Position numbers and translations under genes: made by a program. Shown piece by piece: positions 27,960 through 35,972 of a stretch of 64,000 nucleotides of DNA; positions within the stretch are counted from its first letter, which is position 1, and each line of letters opens with the position of its first letter. The stretch is from Paenibacillus sp. VTT E-133291. Lineage in GTDB: Bacteria > Bacillota > Bacilli > Paenibacillales > Paenibacillaceae. The notes below the pieces were generated by a model, which saw nothing but the letters and a program-made list of their open reading frames with translations, had not been told where the DNA came from and made no database searches. The stretch is taken from NCBI RefSeq assembly GCF_002264395.1, contig NZ_NFVA01000003.1:62001-126000 (forward strand). The letters run 5' to 3'.

Positions 27960-29225
27960 TCAGCTTCGCTTCACTTGCATACCGCAGCGCATAAGCACCA
28001 GCTCGCAGAACATCATATTTGCCCAAGAAAACCATGGACGTGTATATTCATCCGGATGATCTACATGGAATCCTTCATGCATAAATCCGGTGCCCGCATC
28101 CGTCTTCTCCAGCAGATTAAGCAAGGAATCCTGTTCTTCATCGCTGGTAGATGTCATTCCCTGAATCGCTAAAGCGATAGGCCAGATGTAACGCGGTGGC
28201 GTATGCGGACTTCCAATACCAGCAGCCTCTTTTCCTGCGAAGAAATAAGGATTATAGCTACTTAAAATAAGCTTTCGGGTATTTTTGTAGATAGGATCCT
28301 CGGCACTCACATAACCCAAATAAGGGATAGAGAGCAGACTCGGCACATTGGCATCATCCATCAAATTCACCTGTCCGCGGCCATCTACTTCATAGGCATA
28401 AACTGACCCATACTCTGGGTGGTCTACGATTCCATACTGGCGTATTCCTTCATTAATTTGTTCAGAAAGTCTTCTGGCTTTCAATTCCAGTTCTTGATCC
28501 TTTAAAATCTCTCGGGCAATTTCACATGCATACTCTAAAACAACCACAGCGAACATATTGGCAGGAACCAAATACCCGTATTCACAGGCATCGTCGCTAG
28601 GACGAAATCCAGACCAAGTCATTCCGGTATAAGCTGTCAACGTCCCCTTTCCTTCACGTACTAATGTATCCGTAGATGGACAGTTCAGGCGTTGAAAAAG
28701 ATAGTTGGAATCGCTCTCATGTTTCTGTTCGGTAGTCCATAATGCAATGATTCTTTCTACACCCTTAACAAATGAATCATTGAACTGACTAGTTCGGCCC
28801 GTATTCTTCCAGAGCAGATAACCCAGTTGGATCGGATAGCATAACGAATCAATCTCATATTTTCTTTCCCATACTCCTGGGCTCATCTCCGTTAGATCCT
28901 CCTGATGACCATTCCCATTTTCCTCTTCATTAAACGCGTTCGCATAAGGGTCAAGCTGGATGCAGGCGAATTGTCTTTGTACAAGTCCCTCAATCATGTC
29001 GGCAATATCTTCATCCTCGGAAGCAAGGATTAGGAAAGGTCTAACCTGAGCGGCCGAGTCCCGCAGCCACATCGCTGGGATATCTCCGGTAATGACAAAA
29101 GTGGTACCATTCGCCATTCGTTTCAACGTTGTATTCCAGGTATTAGCCATACATTTCTCGAACATCTCTGCTAGTTTTGGACGATCATTCAGCTGGACCT
29201 TTACATTAGATGCCAGTTTCTTCAT
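27960..29225 (-). CDS. GH125 exo-alpha-1,6-mannosidase
   Basis: A 421-residue (alpha/alpha)6-barrel enzyme of family GH125, which releases mannose from alpha-1,6-linked ends. The signatures are GDIPAMWLRDSAAQVRPF (residues 47-64), SGFRPSDDACEYGYLVPAN with the likely acid Asp around 211-212, and the C-terminal MHEGFHVDHPDEYTRPWFSW. No signal peptide, so it acts on imported oligosaccharides together with the two cytoplasmic GH76 enzymes. It is the first gene of the operon. The ATG at 29225 lacks a ribosome site; ten codons upstream an in-frame CTG (29255) follows AAGGGGGT and would add KATREIPES, resembling the IPES motif of other GH125 N-termini. Confidence 0.92.
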   Translation of the reverse strand: MKKLASNVKVQLNDRPKLAEMFEKCMANTWNTTLKRMANGTTFVITGDIPAMWLRDSAAQVRPFLILASEDEDIADMIEGLVQRQFACIQLDPYANAFNEEENGNGHQEDLTEMSPGVWERKYEIDSLCYPIQLGYLLWKNTGRTSQFNDSFVKGVERIIALWTTEQKHESDSNYLFQRLNCPSTDTLVREGKGTLTAYTGMTWSGFRPSDDACEYGYLVPANMFAVVVLEYACEIAREILKDQELELKARRLSEQINEGIRQYGIVDHPEYGSVYAYEVDGRGQVNLMDDANVPSLLSIPYLGYVSAEDPIYKNTRKLILSSYNPYFFAGKEAAGIGSPHTPPRYIWPIALAIQGMTSTSDEEQDSLLNLLEKTDAGTGFMHEGFHVDHPDEYTRPWFSWANMMFCELVLMRCGMQVKRS

Positions 29226-29283
29226 CGACTCAGGGATTTCTCTGGTTGCTTTCAGTTATAATACCCCCTTTTTTCTTTTTCCT

Positions 29284-29297
29284 TTGAAGCGCTTTCA
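29284..29297 (-). promoter_or_regulatory. Candidate cre (CcpA) site of the mannan operon
   Basis: TTGAAGCGCTTTCA matches the cre consensus TGWAARCGYTWWCA at 12 of 14 positions on either strand and sits just after the -10 box, over the expected transcription start. Binding of CcpA here would block initiation when preferred sugars are present. Confidence 0.6.
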
Positions 29298-29303
29298 CAA
29301 ATT

Positions 29304-29332
29304 AGTATATTGTCATGTAGTTAGTATGTCAA
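29304..29332 (-). promoter_or_regulatory. Sigma-A promoter of the mannan operon
   Basis: On the minus strand a perfect TTGACA (29327-29332), a 17-nt spacer, and TATACT (29304-29309). It is the only strong promoter between the GH125 gene and the regulator's terminator. Confidence 0.8.
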
Positions 29333-29351
29333 TATGTTTATTTATCAATAA

Positions 29352-29361
29352 TGATATATCA
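29352..29361. promoter_or_regulatory. Candidate regulator half-site upstream of the mannan promoter
   Basis: TGATATATCA, a 10-bp palindrome about 20 bp upstream of the -35 box, resembles half of the 20-bp palindrome in the GntR/LacI regulator's own promoter (both contain TGATATAT). Possible second operator of that regulator. Confidence 0.35.
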
Positions 29362-29388
29362 ATAGTTATGTAATGATAAACATCTATC

Positions 29389-29426
29389 TAAAACAAACAA
29401 AAAACCTATCCCAAAAGATAGGTTTT
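29389..29426 (-). terminator. Terminator of the GntR/LacI regulator gene
   Basis: AAAACCTATC (29401-29410) pairs with GATAGGTTTT (29417-29426) over a 6-nt loop; the minus strand continues TTTGTTTGTTT. It lies 33 nt past the regulator's stop codon and upstream of the mannan promoter. Confidence 0.85.
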
Positions 29427-29459
29427 CATAGCAACTAATTTATGGATAATCGTATAAAA

Positions 29460-30644
29460 TTATTTAGAATTGGATGATTTAGCAGGACCTGTGGATTCAC
29501 CAGAAATCAACTTAGCTTCCAGCATTATCTTGTTCGATACAGCCTGGCCGTTCATAATTTGCAATACATTTTCAACTGCGAGTCGCCCCATTTCTTCTTC
29601 ATTCTGCCGCAAATGAGTGAACGAATAACCCGAGCCGAGTGGAGTTGGCGGACTATCAAAGCAAATGATCGAAATATCCCCCGGAATCTGCAGCCCAAGC
29701 CGTTCAACCGCAGTTCTAGCCAGCAGAGCAATATTATATTCCACAGCAAAAAGCGCCGTTATTGTTGGATTCTCTTGTATATGAGAAACCAGCCGTGAGA
29801 TATCGTGTTCAATATTTGCATCATTAAAGGAATTAGGTAATGTTGAAGTTAAATCACTAACCCACAACCCTTTATCTACAGCTATCCCCCGCTCCGCATG
29901 CGCTTGAATAAATCCCTCCACCCGCTCCTCAAGAGCTGTCGTATCCGCTGGAGGCGGAGAGAGGAAAGAGATATGAGTATGCCCGAGATCAAATAAATAC
30001 TCCGTCCCTTTAAGTGCAGCCTGTATGTTATCCGTGCCTATCGAAGCAGCAGCTACTCCTTTCAGATGGCGATCTACCAAAACTAAAGGGAAGCGCCCAA
30101 TCACCAATTTTAGAATCTCAGCATTAAAAAATTCGCCTTGAGCCGGAAAAACAATCAGACCATCTACACCTAGGCTAAGCAACTTCTGAATAGACTGTTC
30201 CTCGTTCTCTGGTACGCCAAATGTTCTTCGTAGAACGAGGAAGCAATCATTATCACGGGAAGCCTGTTCCATCCCATAAATCAAGCCTGTTCCATAACTG
30301 TTGCCAAAGTCGGTAATAATCAGACCAATCGTTTTTTCCTCATGATTAAAGGAATTAAAAACAGTCCCGTCGGAGATCGTCTCAGAAGACATAGCTGAAT
30401 CTAAGTAGTCAACTGCCGGATCAGCCACAAACGAACCCCTTCCCGGTTTTCTCACAATCAAATGCTCGGCGGCTAACATTTCCAGAGCTTTTTTACTCGT
30501 AATCCGACTTACATTATAGGTTTCGGCCAGCTCTTTTTCTGAAGGAACTCGCTCCCCTTGTCCATAGGATTTATTAACAATAAGCTGCTTTACTTCATCA
30601 AATATTTTTTCATACATCGGTTTGGATGACGTTGTCTCATTCAT
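29460..30644 (-). CDS. GntR/LacI hybrid transcriptional regulator (AraR-like architecture)
   Basis: A 394-residue regulator combining an N-terminal GntR winged helix (residues about 8-75: GQGERVPSEKELAETYNVSR, SKKALEMLAAEHLIVRKPGRG) with a C-terminal LacI/ribose-binding-protein sensor domain (about 100-385: LIITDFGNSYGTGLIYGMEQ, PLVLVDRHLKG, FDLGHTHISFLSPP). This is the architecture of Bacillus AraR. It lies directly upstream of the mannan operon on the same strand but with its own promoter and terminator, so it probably controls that operon in response to a mannose-containing sugar. GGAGAT precedes the ATG. Confidence 0.88.
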   Translation of the reverse strand: MNETTSSKPMYEKIFDEVKQLIVNKSYGQGERVPSEKELAETYNVSRITSKKALEMLAAEHLIVRKPGRGSFVADPAVDYLDSAMSSETISDGTVFNSFNHEEKTIGLIITDFGNSYGTGLIYGMEQASRDNDCFLVLRRTFGVPENEEQSIQKLLSLGVDGLIVFPAQGEFFNAEILKLVIGRFPLVLVDRHLKGVAAASIGTDNIQAALKGTEYLFDLGHTHISFLSPPPADTTALEERVEGFIQAHAERGIAVDKGLWVSDLTSTLPNSFNDANIEHDISRLVSHIQENPTITALFAVEYNIALLARTAVERLGLQIPGDISIICFDSPPTPLGSGYSFTHLRQNEEEMGRLAVENVLQIMNGQAVSNKIMLEAKLISGESTGPAKSSNSK

Positions 30645-30690
30645 AACTTTCGTTATCTCCTGACTCTAATTTTTTCATCTTTATACATAA

Positions 30691-30720
30691 TAATATATCA
30701 TGATATATTAAGTTTGTCGA
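30691..30720 (-). promoter_or_regulatory. Promoter of the GntR/LacI regulator overlapped by a 20-bp palindrome
   Basis: TCGACA (30715-30720) and TATATT (30692-30697) are spaced by 17 nt on the minus strand. The perfect palindrome TAATATATCATGATATATTA (30691-30710) covers the -10 box and most of the spacer, the position expected for autorepression. Confidence 0.65.
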
Positions 30721-30811
30721 CATTTGAACGGAAGCAGGTAAAAAAAGAGGGAGGAAGGAAGTATAGCTTAAAGTGGAAAAATTCTAAGATTCGTATAGAA
30801 ACAGAGATAAG

Positions 30812-31108
30812 GGGCTGTCCCAAAAGCCAAGTAATGGCTTCGGGGACGCCTCCTTTTTTTGAGTCGGATTAACGTGTGCACTTAAGTGGACGCTGCATGA
30901 ACGGACCGTTGTTTAAGCGGGAATTGACTCTTGTATCCTTTAAAAACAAACAAAGAAATCGCTCGTTTTGGAAAAATGGAGGTACGACCCAACCCTTCCC
31001 AAAGGAGCGATTTCTTTGTACATTCAATATACCATGGACCATCTTTACCTGCCATTGATCCCTTCGGTCGCTGCTCTCGTATATCTGGATGGACCATTTT
31101 TTTCTTGA
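30812..31108 (+). mobile_element. Remnant of an IS1182-like insertion sequence (5' end)
   Basis: GGGGCTGTCCCAAAAG at 30814, a common type of IS terminus, is followed by a transcription-terminator-like hairpin (AGCCA/TGGCT, GTCCC/GGGAC). About 140 nt on lies a perfect 14-bp inverted repeat (30951-30964 with 31005-31018), and the second arm leads into a TTG-started frame MYIQYTMDHLYLPL, which resembles the N-terminus of IS1182-type transposases. The frame diverges and stops at 31108, so only the 5' end remains. Family assignment is from memory of the transposase start and is tentative. Confidence 0.45.
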
Positions 31109-31282
31109 TGAGATCTAGTATATTCATAGATAATATCAAACCGCACTTCATCTAACAAGTTTTTACACTTTTGTAGATTTGTTCTTTTTTCAAGCATAAA
31201 AAGCTTACACAGGTCTATCGTAAATGGCTGTTCAGATTATATAATAGAGACTATCTGGTATAGAAAGGAAGTTGATTTTTTT

Positions 31283-32977
31283 ATGAAATTTGATGATTAC
31301 CGCTATGAGCGGCCGGATGTAGAGAAATTCAAGCAAGATTTTAACACCCTGCTGAAAGATCTCAACGACACATCACCACTAGAGGTACAAAAAGCTTCCG
31401 TCACTGCCATTAACAAGCTTCGCAATGAGTTTGACACGATGCAGACATTGGTTAGCGTTCGTCATTCTATCAACACGACAGATGAATTTTACAAAGCCGA
31501 ACAAGAATTCATGGACGAAATCGGGCCTGTCGTACAGGAATACATAACCGACTACTACAAAGCACTCGTACATTCCAAATATAGAGCCGAATTTGAAAAG
31601 GAATGGGGTGCGCAGTTACTCCAGCTTGCTGAAGTATCGCTGCGGACGTTTAGTCCGGAAATCATTGAAGATTTACAATTGGAGAATAAACTTTCAACAG
31701 AATACTCCCAGCTTATCGCATCTGCCAAGATTCTTTTTGAAGGTGAAGAGCGTACACTGCCTCAACTCGCACCATTCGAATTGTCTACAGACCGTGATAT
31801 GCGTAAAAGTGCTTCTGAAGCCCGATTTGGTTTTATGTCCGAACACGAGGCTGAATTTGACCGCATCTATGACGAGCTTGTCAAGGTCCGTGACCGCATA
31901 GCTAAAAAGCTTGGGTACAGCAACTTTGTTCAGCTTGGTTATGACCGTATGATGCGTACCGACTATAATGCTGAAATGGTTGCAAATTTCCGCAAACAAG
32001 TACTTGAATATATCGTACCCGTCTCCCAGCAGTTAAAGAAACGTCAGACTGAACGACTGGGTCTCGATGAATTGAAATATTACGACGAGAACTTTAGCTT
32101 TAAGACTGGGAACGCTACACCTAAAGGGGATCCAGACTGGATTGTAGCTAATGGTAAGAAGATGTACAAAGAACTCTCACCTGAAACGGATGAGTTTTTC
32201 AACTTCATGCTAGACAATAATCTGGTGGATTTAGTAAGCAAAAAAGGAAAACAAGGCGGTGGATATTGCACTTATTTCAGCCAATACCAAGCTCCTTTTA
32301 TTTTCTCGAATTTTAACGGAACCTCTGGAGATATTGATGTCCTAACTCACGAAGTGGGTCATGCGTTCCAGGTGTATGAAAGCCGCAATATTAATGTACC
32401 AGAATATGCTTTTCCAACCTATGAAGCATGTGAGATTCATTCCATGAGTATGGAATTTTTCGCTTGGCCTTGGATGAATTTGTTCTTTGAGGAAGATGCG
32501 GATAAATACCGCTTTAATCACTTATCTGACAGCCTTCAGTTTATTCCTTACGGGGTATCTGTCGATGAATTCCAACATTTTGTTTATAGCAACCCTGACG
32601 CAACTCCTGCTGAACGCAAGCAAGCTTGGAGAGACATCGAGAAGAAATACTTACCACATCGTAATTATGAAGGTAACACTTATCTGGAACAAGGGGGGTT
32701 CTGGCATAAACAAGGCCATATCTTTGCCTCGCCATTCTACTACATCGACTACACACTAGCTCAGCTATGTGCCTTCCAATTCTGGAAACGTTCGAACGAA
32801 GATTTCAAATCTGCTTGGAGCGATTATTTGGAGCTATGCCAAGCTGGTGGAAGCAAGTCCTTTATCAAACTAGTTGAACTAGCGGGTCTGACTTCACCAT
32901 TTGAAGACGGCTGCATTAGCTCCGTTATTGGGGATATTGAAGGTTGGCTAAACAGCATTAATGATAAAGAGCTTTAA
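31283..32977 (+). CDS. M3 family oligoendopeptidase (PepF-like)
   Basis: A 564-residue zinc metallopeptidase of the thimet/oligoendopeptidase family. The HExxH motif is His356-Glu357-Val-Gly-His360 (LTHEVGHAFQVYES), with the third ligand in the downstream E.CEIHSMSMEFFA helix (YEACEIHSMSMEFF). Such cytoplasmic enzymes trim oligopeptides taken up or released by proteases. The length fits the shorter M3B group. AAAGGAAG lies before the ATG. It is a single gene with its own terminator. Confidence 0.93.
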   Translation: MKFDDYRYERPDVEKFKQDFNTLLKDLNDTSPLEVQKASVTAINKLRNEFDTMQTLVSVRHSINTTDEFYKAEQEFMDEIGPVVQEYITDYYKALVHSKYRAEFEKEWGAQLLQLAEVSLRTFSPEIIEDLQLENKLSTEYSQLIASAKILFEGEERTLPQLAPFELSTDRDMRKSASEARFGFMSEHEAEFDRIYDELVKVRDRIAKKLGYSNFVQLGYDRMMRTDYNAEMVANFRKQVLEYIVPVSQQLKKRQTERLGLDELKYYDENFSFKTGNATPKGDPDWIVANGKKMYKELSPETDEFFNFMLDNNLVDLVSKKGKQGGGYCTYFSQYQAPFIFSNFNGTSGDIDVLTHEVGHAFQVYESRNINVPEYAFPTYEACEIHSMSMEFFAWPWMNLFFEEDADKYRFNHLSDSLQFIPYGVSVDEFQHFVYSNPDATPAERKQAWRDIEKKYLPHRNYEGNTYLEQGGFWHKQGHIFASPFYYIDYTLAQLCAFQFWKRSNEDFKSAWSDYLELCQAGGSKSFIKLVELAGLTSPFEDGCISSVIGDIEGWLNSINDKEL

Positions 32978-33002
32978 TCCATTCTCTGATAAGCTCATCA
33001 CA

Positions 33003-33043
33003 AAAAAAGCAATCCTTGCCTTAGGGCTTGGATTGCTTTTTAA
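33003..33043 (+). terminator. Terminator of the M3 peptidase gene
   Basis: AAGCAATCC (33008-33015 region) pairs with GGATTGCTT near 33030-33038, then TTTTT. Matching A-run on the other side means it could also stop minus-strand transcription of the GH2 gene. Confidence 0.85.
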
Positions 33044-33073
33044 AATGGAATGATCCAACTTCACCCATCTATG

Positions 33074-35827
33074 TTATCGATAACGAATCAATATATCTAT
33101 GGGGTAACGACCCGCGTTGCGGCCATATAAGGCTAAGCCTCTCCCCTCTGTTTGAAGCTCCAAACGGAAAGTACGATTGCGGTCTAGTCTAGCTGCTAAC
33201 TGCCCCGGTACACTTACTTTACACAGATAGCCGTAAGAGCCCGCCTCATCCAACTTATTCGCTAATGGCTGATAATGCCAAGATAATACACCTCGGCTGT
33301 CGGCAGGATCATCCGGCAAATAGAAGGAGCCAATCCGTTGACCTTCTATCAGAACATTCACACATGAAGGATGACGTTCTTCGTCGGTCATATAATACGT
33401 ATTCGGATTATACTCCACCCTGGCATCAGCACCGTGCATGAGATCAAGTCCCATTTCATTTTGTTTTGCACCTTCAAGATTTCGAGCCAATACTCGCTTT
33501 GCGCTGGCTTCGAACATGATTTCGATCTCGCCAATCATCTTTTTCTCCACACCATCTGGAAGAGTTATATCATATGCATAATGGCCTTGCCCAGCCCCAT
33601 TGATTTTTGCGCACTGAATAGCTTCCCATTGTTGTCCAAAATTGTGTTCTTTATACGCATCCACAGGGATATTAATACAATCTCCATCCCCTTCAAACCT
33701 TACACTCTGATTACCGCTTCTAACATCAAACGTAATGAAGTTGCGTGTAATTACCTCATCCTTATTATTTATCAATGAAACTGCCAGCACTGCAACTGCG
33801 TCCTGATCAGGCATAAGGACATAAAGAGGAGGTAAATCTGCTACTCCATATCCGTCCCACTCCACTGACATATGCTCACTTTGTGAAACAACTCGTGTTC
33901 CCAAATTGTCGTACCAAAGTTCCCATTTTATCTTTAAAAGCTGTCCATGATATTTATCTGAAAAACTGGAACGAAGAAGGGGAACTTTAACTTCAGCCTT
34001 TGCGTTTACTGTCTGGCATGGCGGCGCATCGATCACGATGAAGTCCGGCGAATGCAAATCAGAAATCGTCATCCCAGGAACAAAGGCATCATAACCAAAA
34101 TCTTTATCGCTACCGTCTAACCGATAATAACCATTGAACTCGTTCGTAACATCACGAAATTCGGTAAATACGAAACCACATAGCTTATCATGCCGCCGGA
34201 ATTCATTCATCATATAGCGATAATGCCATGCTAAATCACTGTCCCCTGCCCCGCCTTCGATACCCCATACGTTTCCACATTCACTGTTCATCAACGGGGC
34301 ATCAGATTGTACATTACCTCCGATACAGTTAAAGTCTGAACCCGGAAAAGTTTTGTCTACAACCTCATTCAAATGAGATCTAAGCTGATCATAACCATTA
34401 ATGTAGAAATGCCAAGTATTGATATCAGATTCCACATGATCATAGTTACATGGTGAGTTATCTTCAACGATTCTAGATGGATCCAGCCGTTTTGCCCAAT
34501 GATATTTTTCCCGAACCCATTCCTGTGTTTCTTTAAGATAGCTGTTCTGCTGCTCTACATCACTCGTCAGACTAGTGTCCTGAGCGTTCGTCTTCAAACC
34601 CCATGTCTCGTTAAACATTACCCAAGAAAAAATCGATGGATGATTATAGTCTCGTTCAATAATCTCAAGTGCTTCACATTCATACGCAGCACGTGCTTTT
34701 TCATCCGGATTTCCCCAAAAGCAAGGCATGTCCTCCATCACCAAAATACCTAGTTTATCCGCCCAATATAGTTTGCGTGGTTCCTCTGGCTTGATATGAA
34801 TACGCACAAAGTTCAGTCCCAAACGTTTCATTAGATAGATTTCATCCCGCATGTCTTCATCAGTCGGATAAGTGAAATAGCCCGTTTTGTGATAAGACTG
34901 GTCAAGGGTACCGTTTAAATAAATCGGCTTGCCATTAAGGGTAATCCAGCGATAACCACGCTCATCATAGCGTACAGTTTGGATTTCTCGAACTCCGAAA
35001 TAAGTGCTGACTGTGTCTGTGCCAAAAGATCCGCTAAGCTGTAGTTCGCCTTCGTACAAATAAGGTGTATCTGGACTCCATAACATTGGATCTGTTATAT
35101 GGATAGAGAGCTTAAATTCATTCTCCCCTGCGGTAAGATCAATGTTCTCAGTATGCAATATAGAATTCTCTGCGAATTTCAGCGTGAACTCTGCCGATCC
35201 ATTTTCTTGTGCAAAGATTCTTGCAGTCACATTCACTTGCCCATCAATAGTGGTCACAAACTTAGCATCTTTCATATAAGTCTGGGGCCGAGATTCTAGC
35301 CATACGGACTGCCAGATTCCGCGAATTTCTCCATAACCTTGTTTGCCACGGGCTTGGTAATCATGATCGAAGTCCTCTACTCTAACGACAATTGTATTGT
35401 CTAAATCTTCAACCCAGTACTGAGTAACTTCGAACTCAAATGAACCATATCCACCTTGGTGTGAACCAACATGCACTCCGTTTATCCAAACGTCACATGA
35501 ATAATCTACTGCCCCGAATCGCAAAAATAGTCGTGTCTGTGAGTCGATAGACTGCCATTTCAAAGTCCGCCGATACCATCCTATCCCTTTATGATCACTG
35601 CCAATACCTGATAATGAACTTACCCATGAAAAAGGAACAGTAATCCTCGAACTGTAAGTGATTTCTGAATTGGAATACCAATGTTCGCTAATTCCTTCGT
35701 TGCTCGGATCAAAGCTAAATGACCATTCCCCATTCAAATTCATCCATTCGTTGCGCTGCCAATGTGGATGCGGATGTTCGGGACGAGGAATCGGAAGACT
35801 CTCAACATTCAGTACGGGAGTTGTCAT
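33074..35827 (-). CDS. Glycoside hydrolase family 2 enzyme (beta-galactosidase/beta-glucuronidase type)
   Basis: A 917-residue cytoplasmic GH2 enzyme. Domains: jelly-roll sugar-binding domain (to about 190; LNGEWSFSFDP, WYRRTLKWQ, DVWINGVHVGSHQGGYGSFEF), immunoglobulin-like sandwich (about 190-290), TIM barrel (about 290-600) with FNETWG carrying the acid/base Glu and MNSECGNVWG the nucleophile Glu, and a further beta region. The last about 170 residues (DITLPDGVE ... GLALYGRNAGRYPIDI) form a domain homologous to the C-terminal part of the divergently encoded regulator. Substrate uncertain. The ATG at 35827 is preferred to a TTG at 35848, though its ribosome site (GAAAGG) is distant. Confidence 0.88.
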   Translation of the reverse strand: MTTPVLNVESLPIPRPEHPHPHWQRNEWMNLNGEWSFSFDPSNEGISEHWYSNSEITYSSRITVPFSWVSSLSGIGSDHKGIGWYRRTLKWQSIDSQTRLFLRFGAVDYSCDVWINGVHVGSHQGGYGSFEFEVTQYWVEDLDNTIVVRVEDFDHDYQARGKQGYGEIRGIWQSVWLESRPQTYMKDAKFVTTIDGQVNVTARIFAQENGSAEFTLKFAENSILHTENIDLTAGENEFKLSIHITDPMLWSPDTPYLYEGELQLSGSFGTDTVSTYFGVREIQTVRYDERGYRWITLNGKPIYLNGTLDQSYHKTGYFTYPTDEDMRDEIYLMKRLGLNFVRIHIKPEEPRKLYWADKLGILVMEDMPCFWGNPDEKARAAYECEALEIIERDYNHPSIFSWVMFNETWGLKTNAQDTSLTSDVEQQNSYLKETQEWVREKYHWAKRLDPSRIVEDNSPCNYDHVESDINTWHFYINGYDQLRSHLNEVVDKTFPGSDFNCIGGNVQSDAPLMNSECGNVWGIEGGAGDSDLAWHYRYMMNEFRRHDKLCGFVFTEFRDVTNEFNGYYRLDGSDKDFGYDAFVPGMTISDLHSPDFIVIDAPPCQTVNAKAEVKVPLLRSSFSDKYHGQLLKIKWELWYDNLGTRVVSQSEHMSVEWDGYGVADLPPLYVLMPDQDAVAVLAVSLINNKDEVITRNFITFDVRSGNQSVRFEGDGDCINIPVDAYKEHNFGQQWEAIQCAKINGAGQGHYAYDITLPDGVEKKMIGEIEIMFEASAKRVLARNLEGAKQNEMGLDLMHGADARVEYNPNTYYMTDEERHPSCVNVLIEGQRIGSFYLPDDPADSRGVLSWHYQPLANKLDEAGSYGYLCKVSVPGQLAARLDRNRTFRLELQTEGRGLALYGRNAGRYPIDILIRYR

Positions 35828-35972
35828 GATATGAGCACAGCCTTTCAAAATAAGAAGTTGAGCTCATTTTAGCATCAGTATATAAAATTCGCAATGTATA
35901 TTATAATTTTACAATATTTAAACTTCAGTGTACAATATCCTCAACCTATCCTAACGAAAAGGAATATAACCC

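Noticed and set aside
30876..31155. Several 60-90 codon frames on both strands around the IS remnant
   Set aside because: They run through the 14-bp inverted repeat in opposite directions and match no protein; only the MYIQY-like start resembles a real gene.
35890..35916. AATGTA...TACAAT dyad between GH2 and its ArsR-type regulator as operator
   Set aside because: Arms match at 5 of 6 positions only and the region is extremely AT-rich, so significance cannot be judged by eye.
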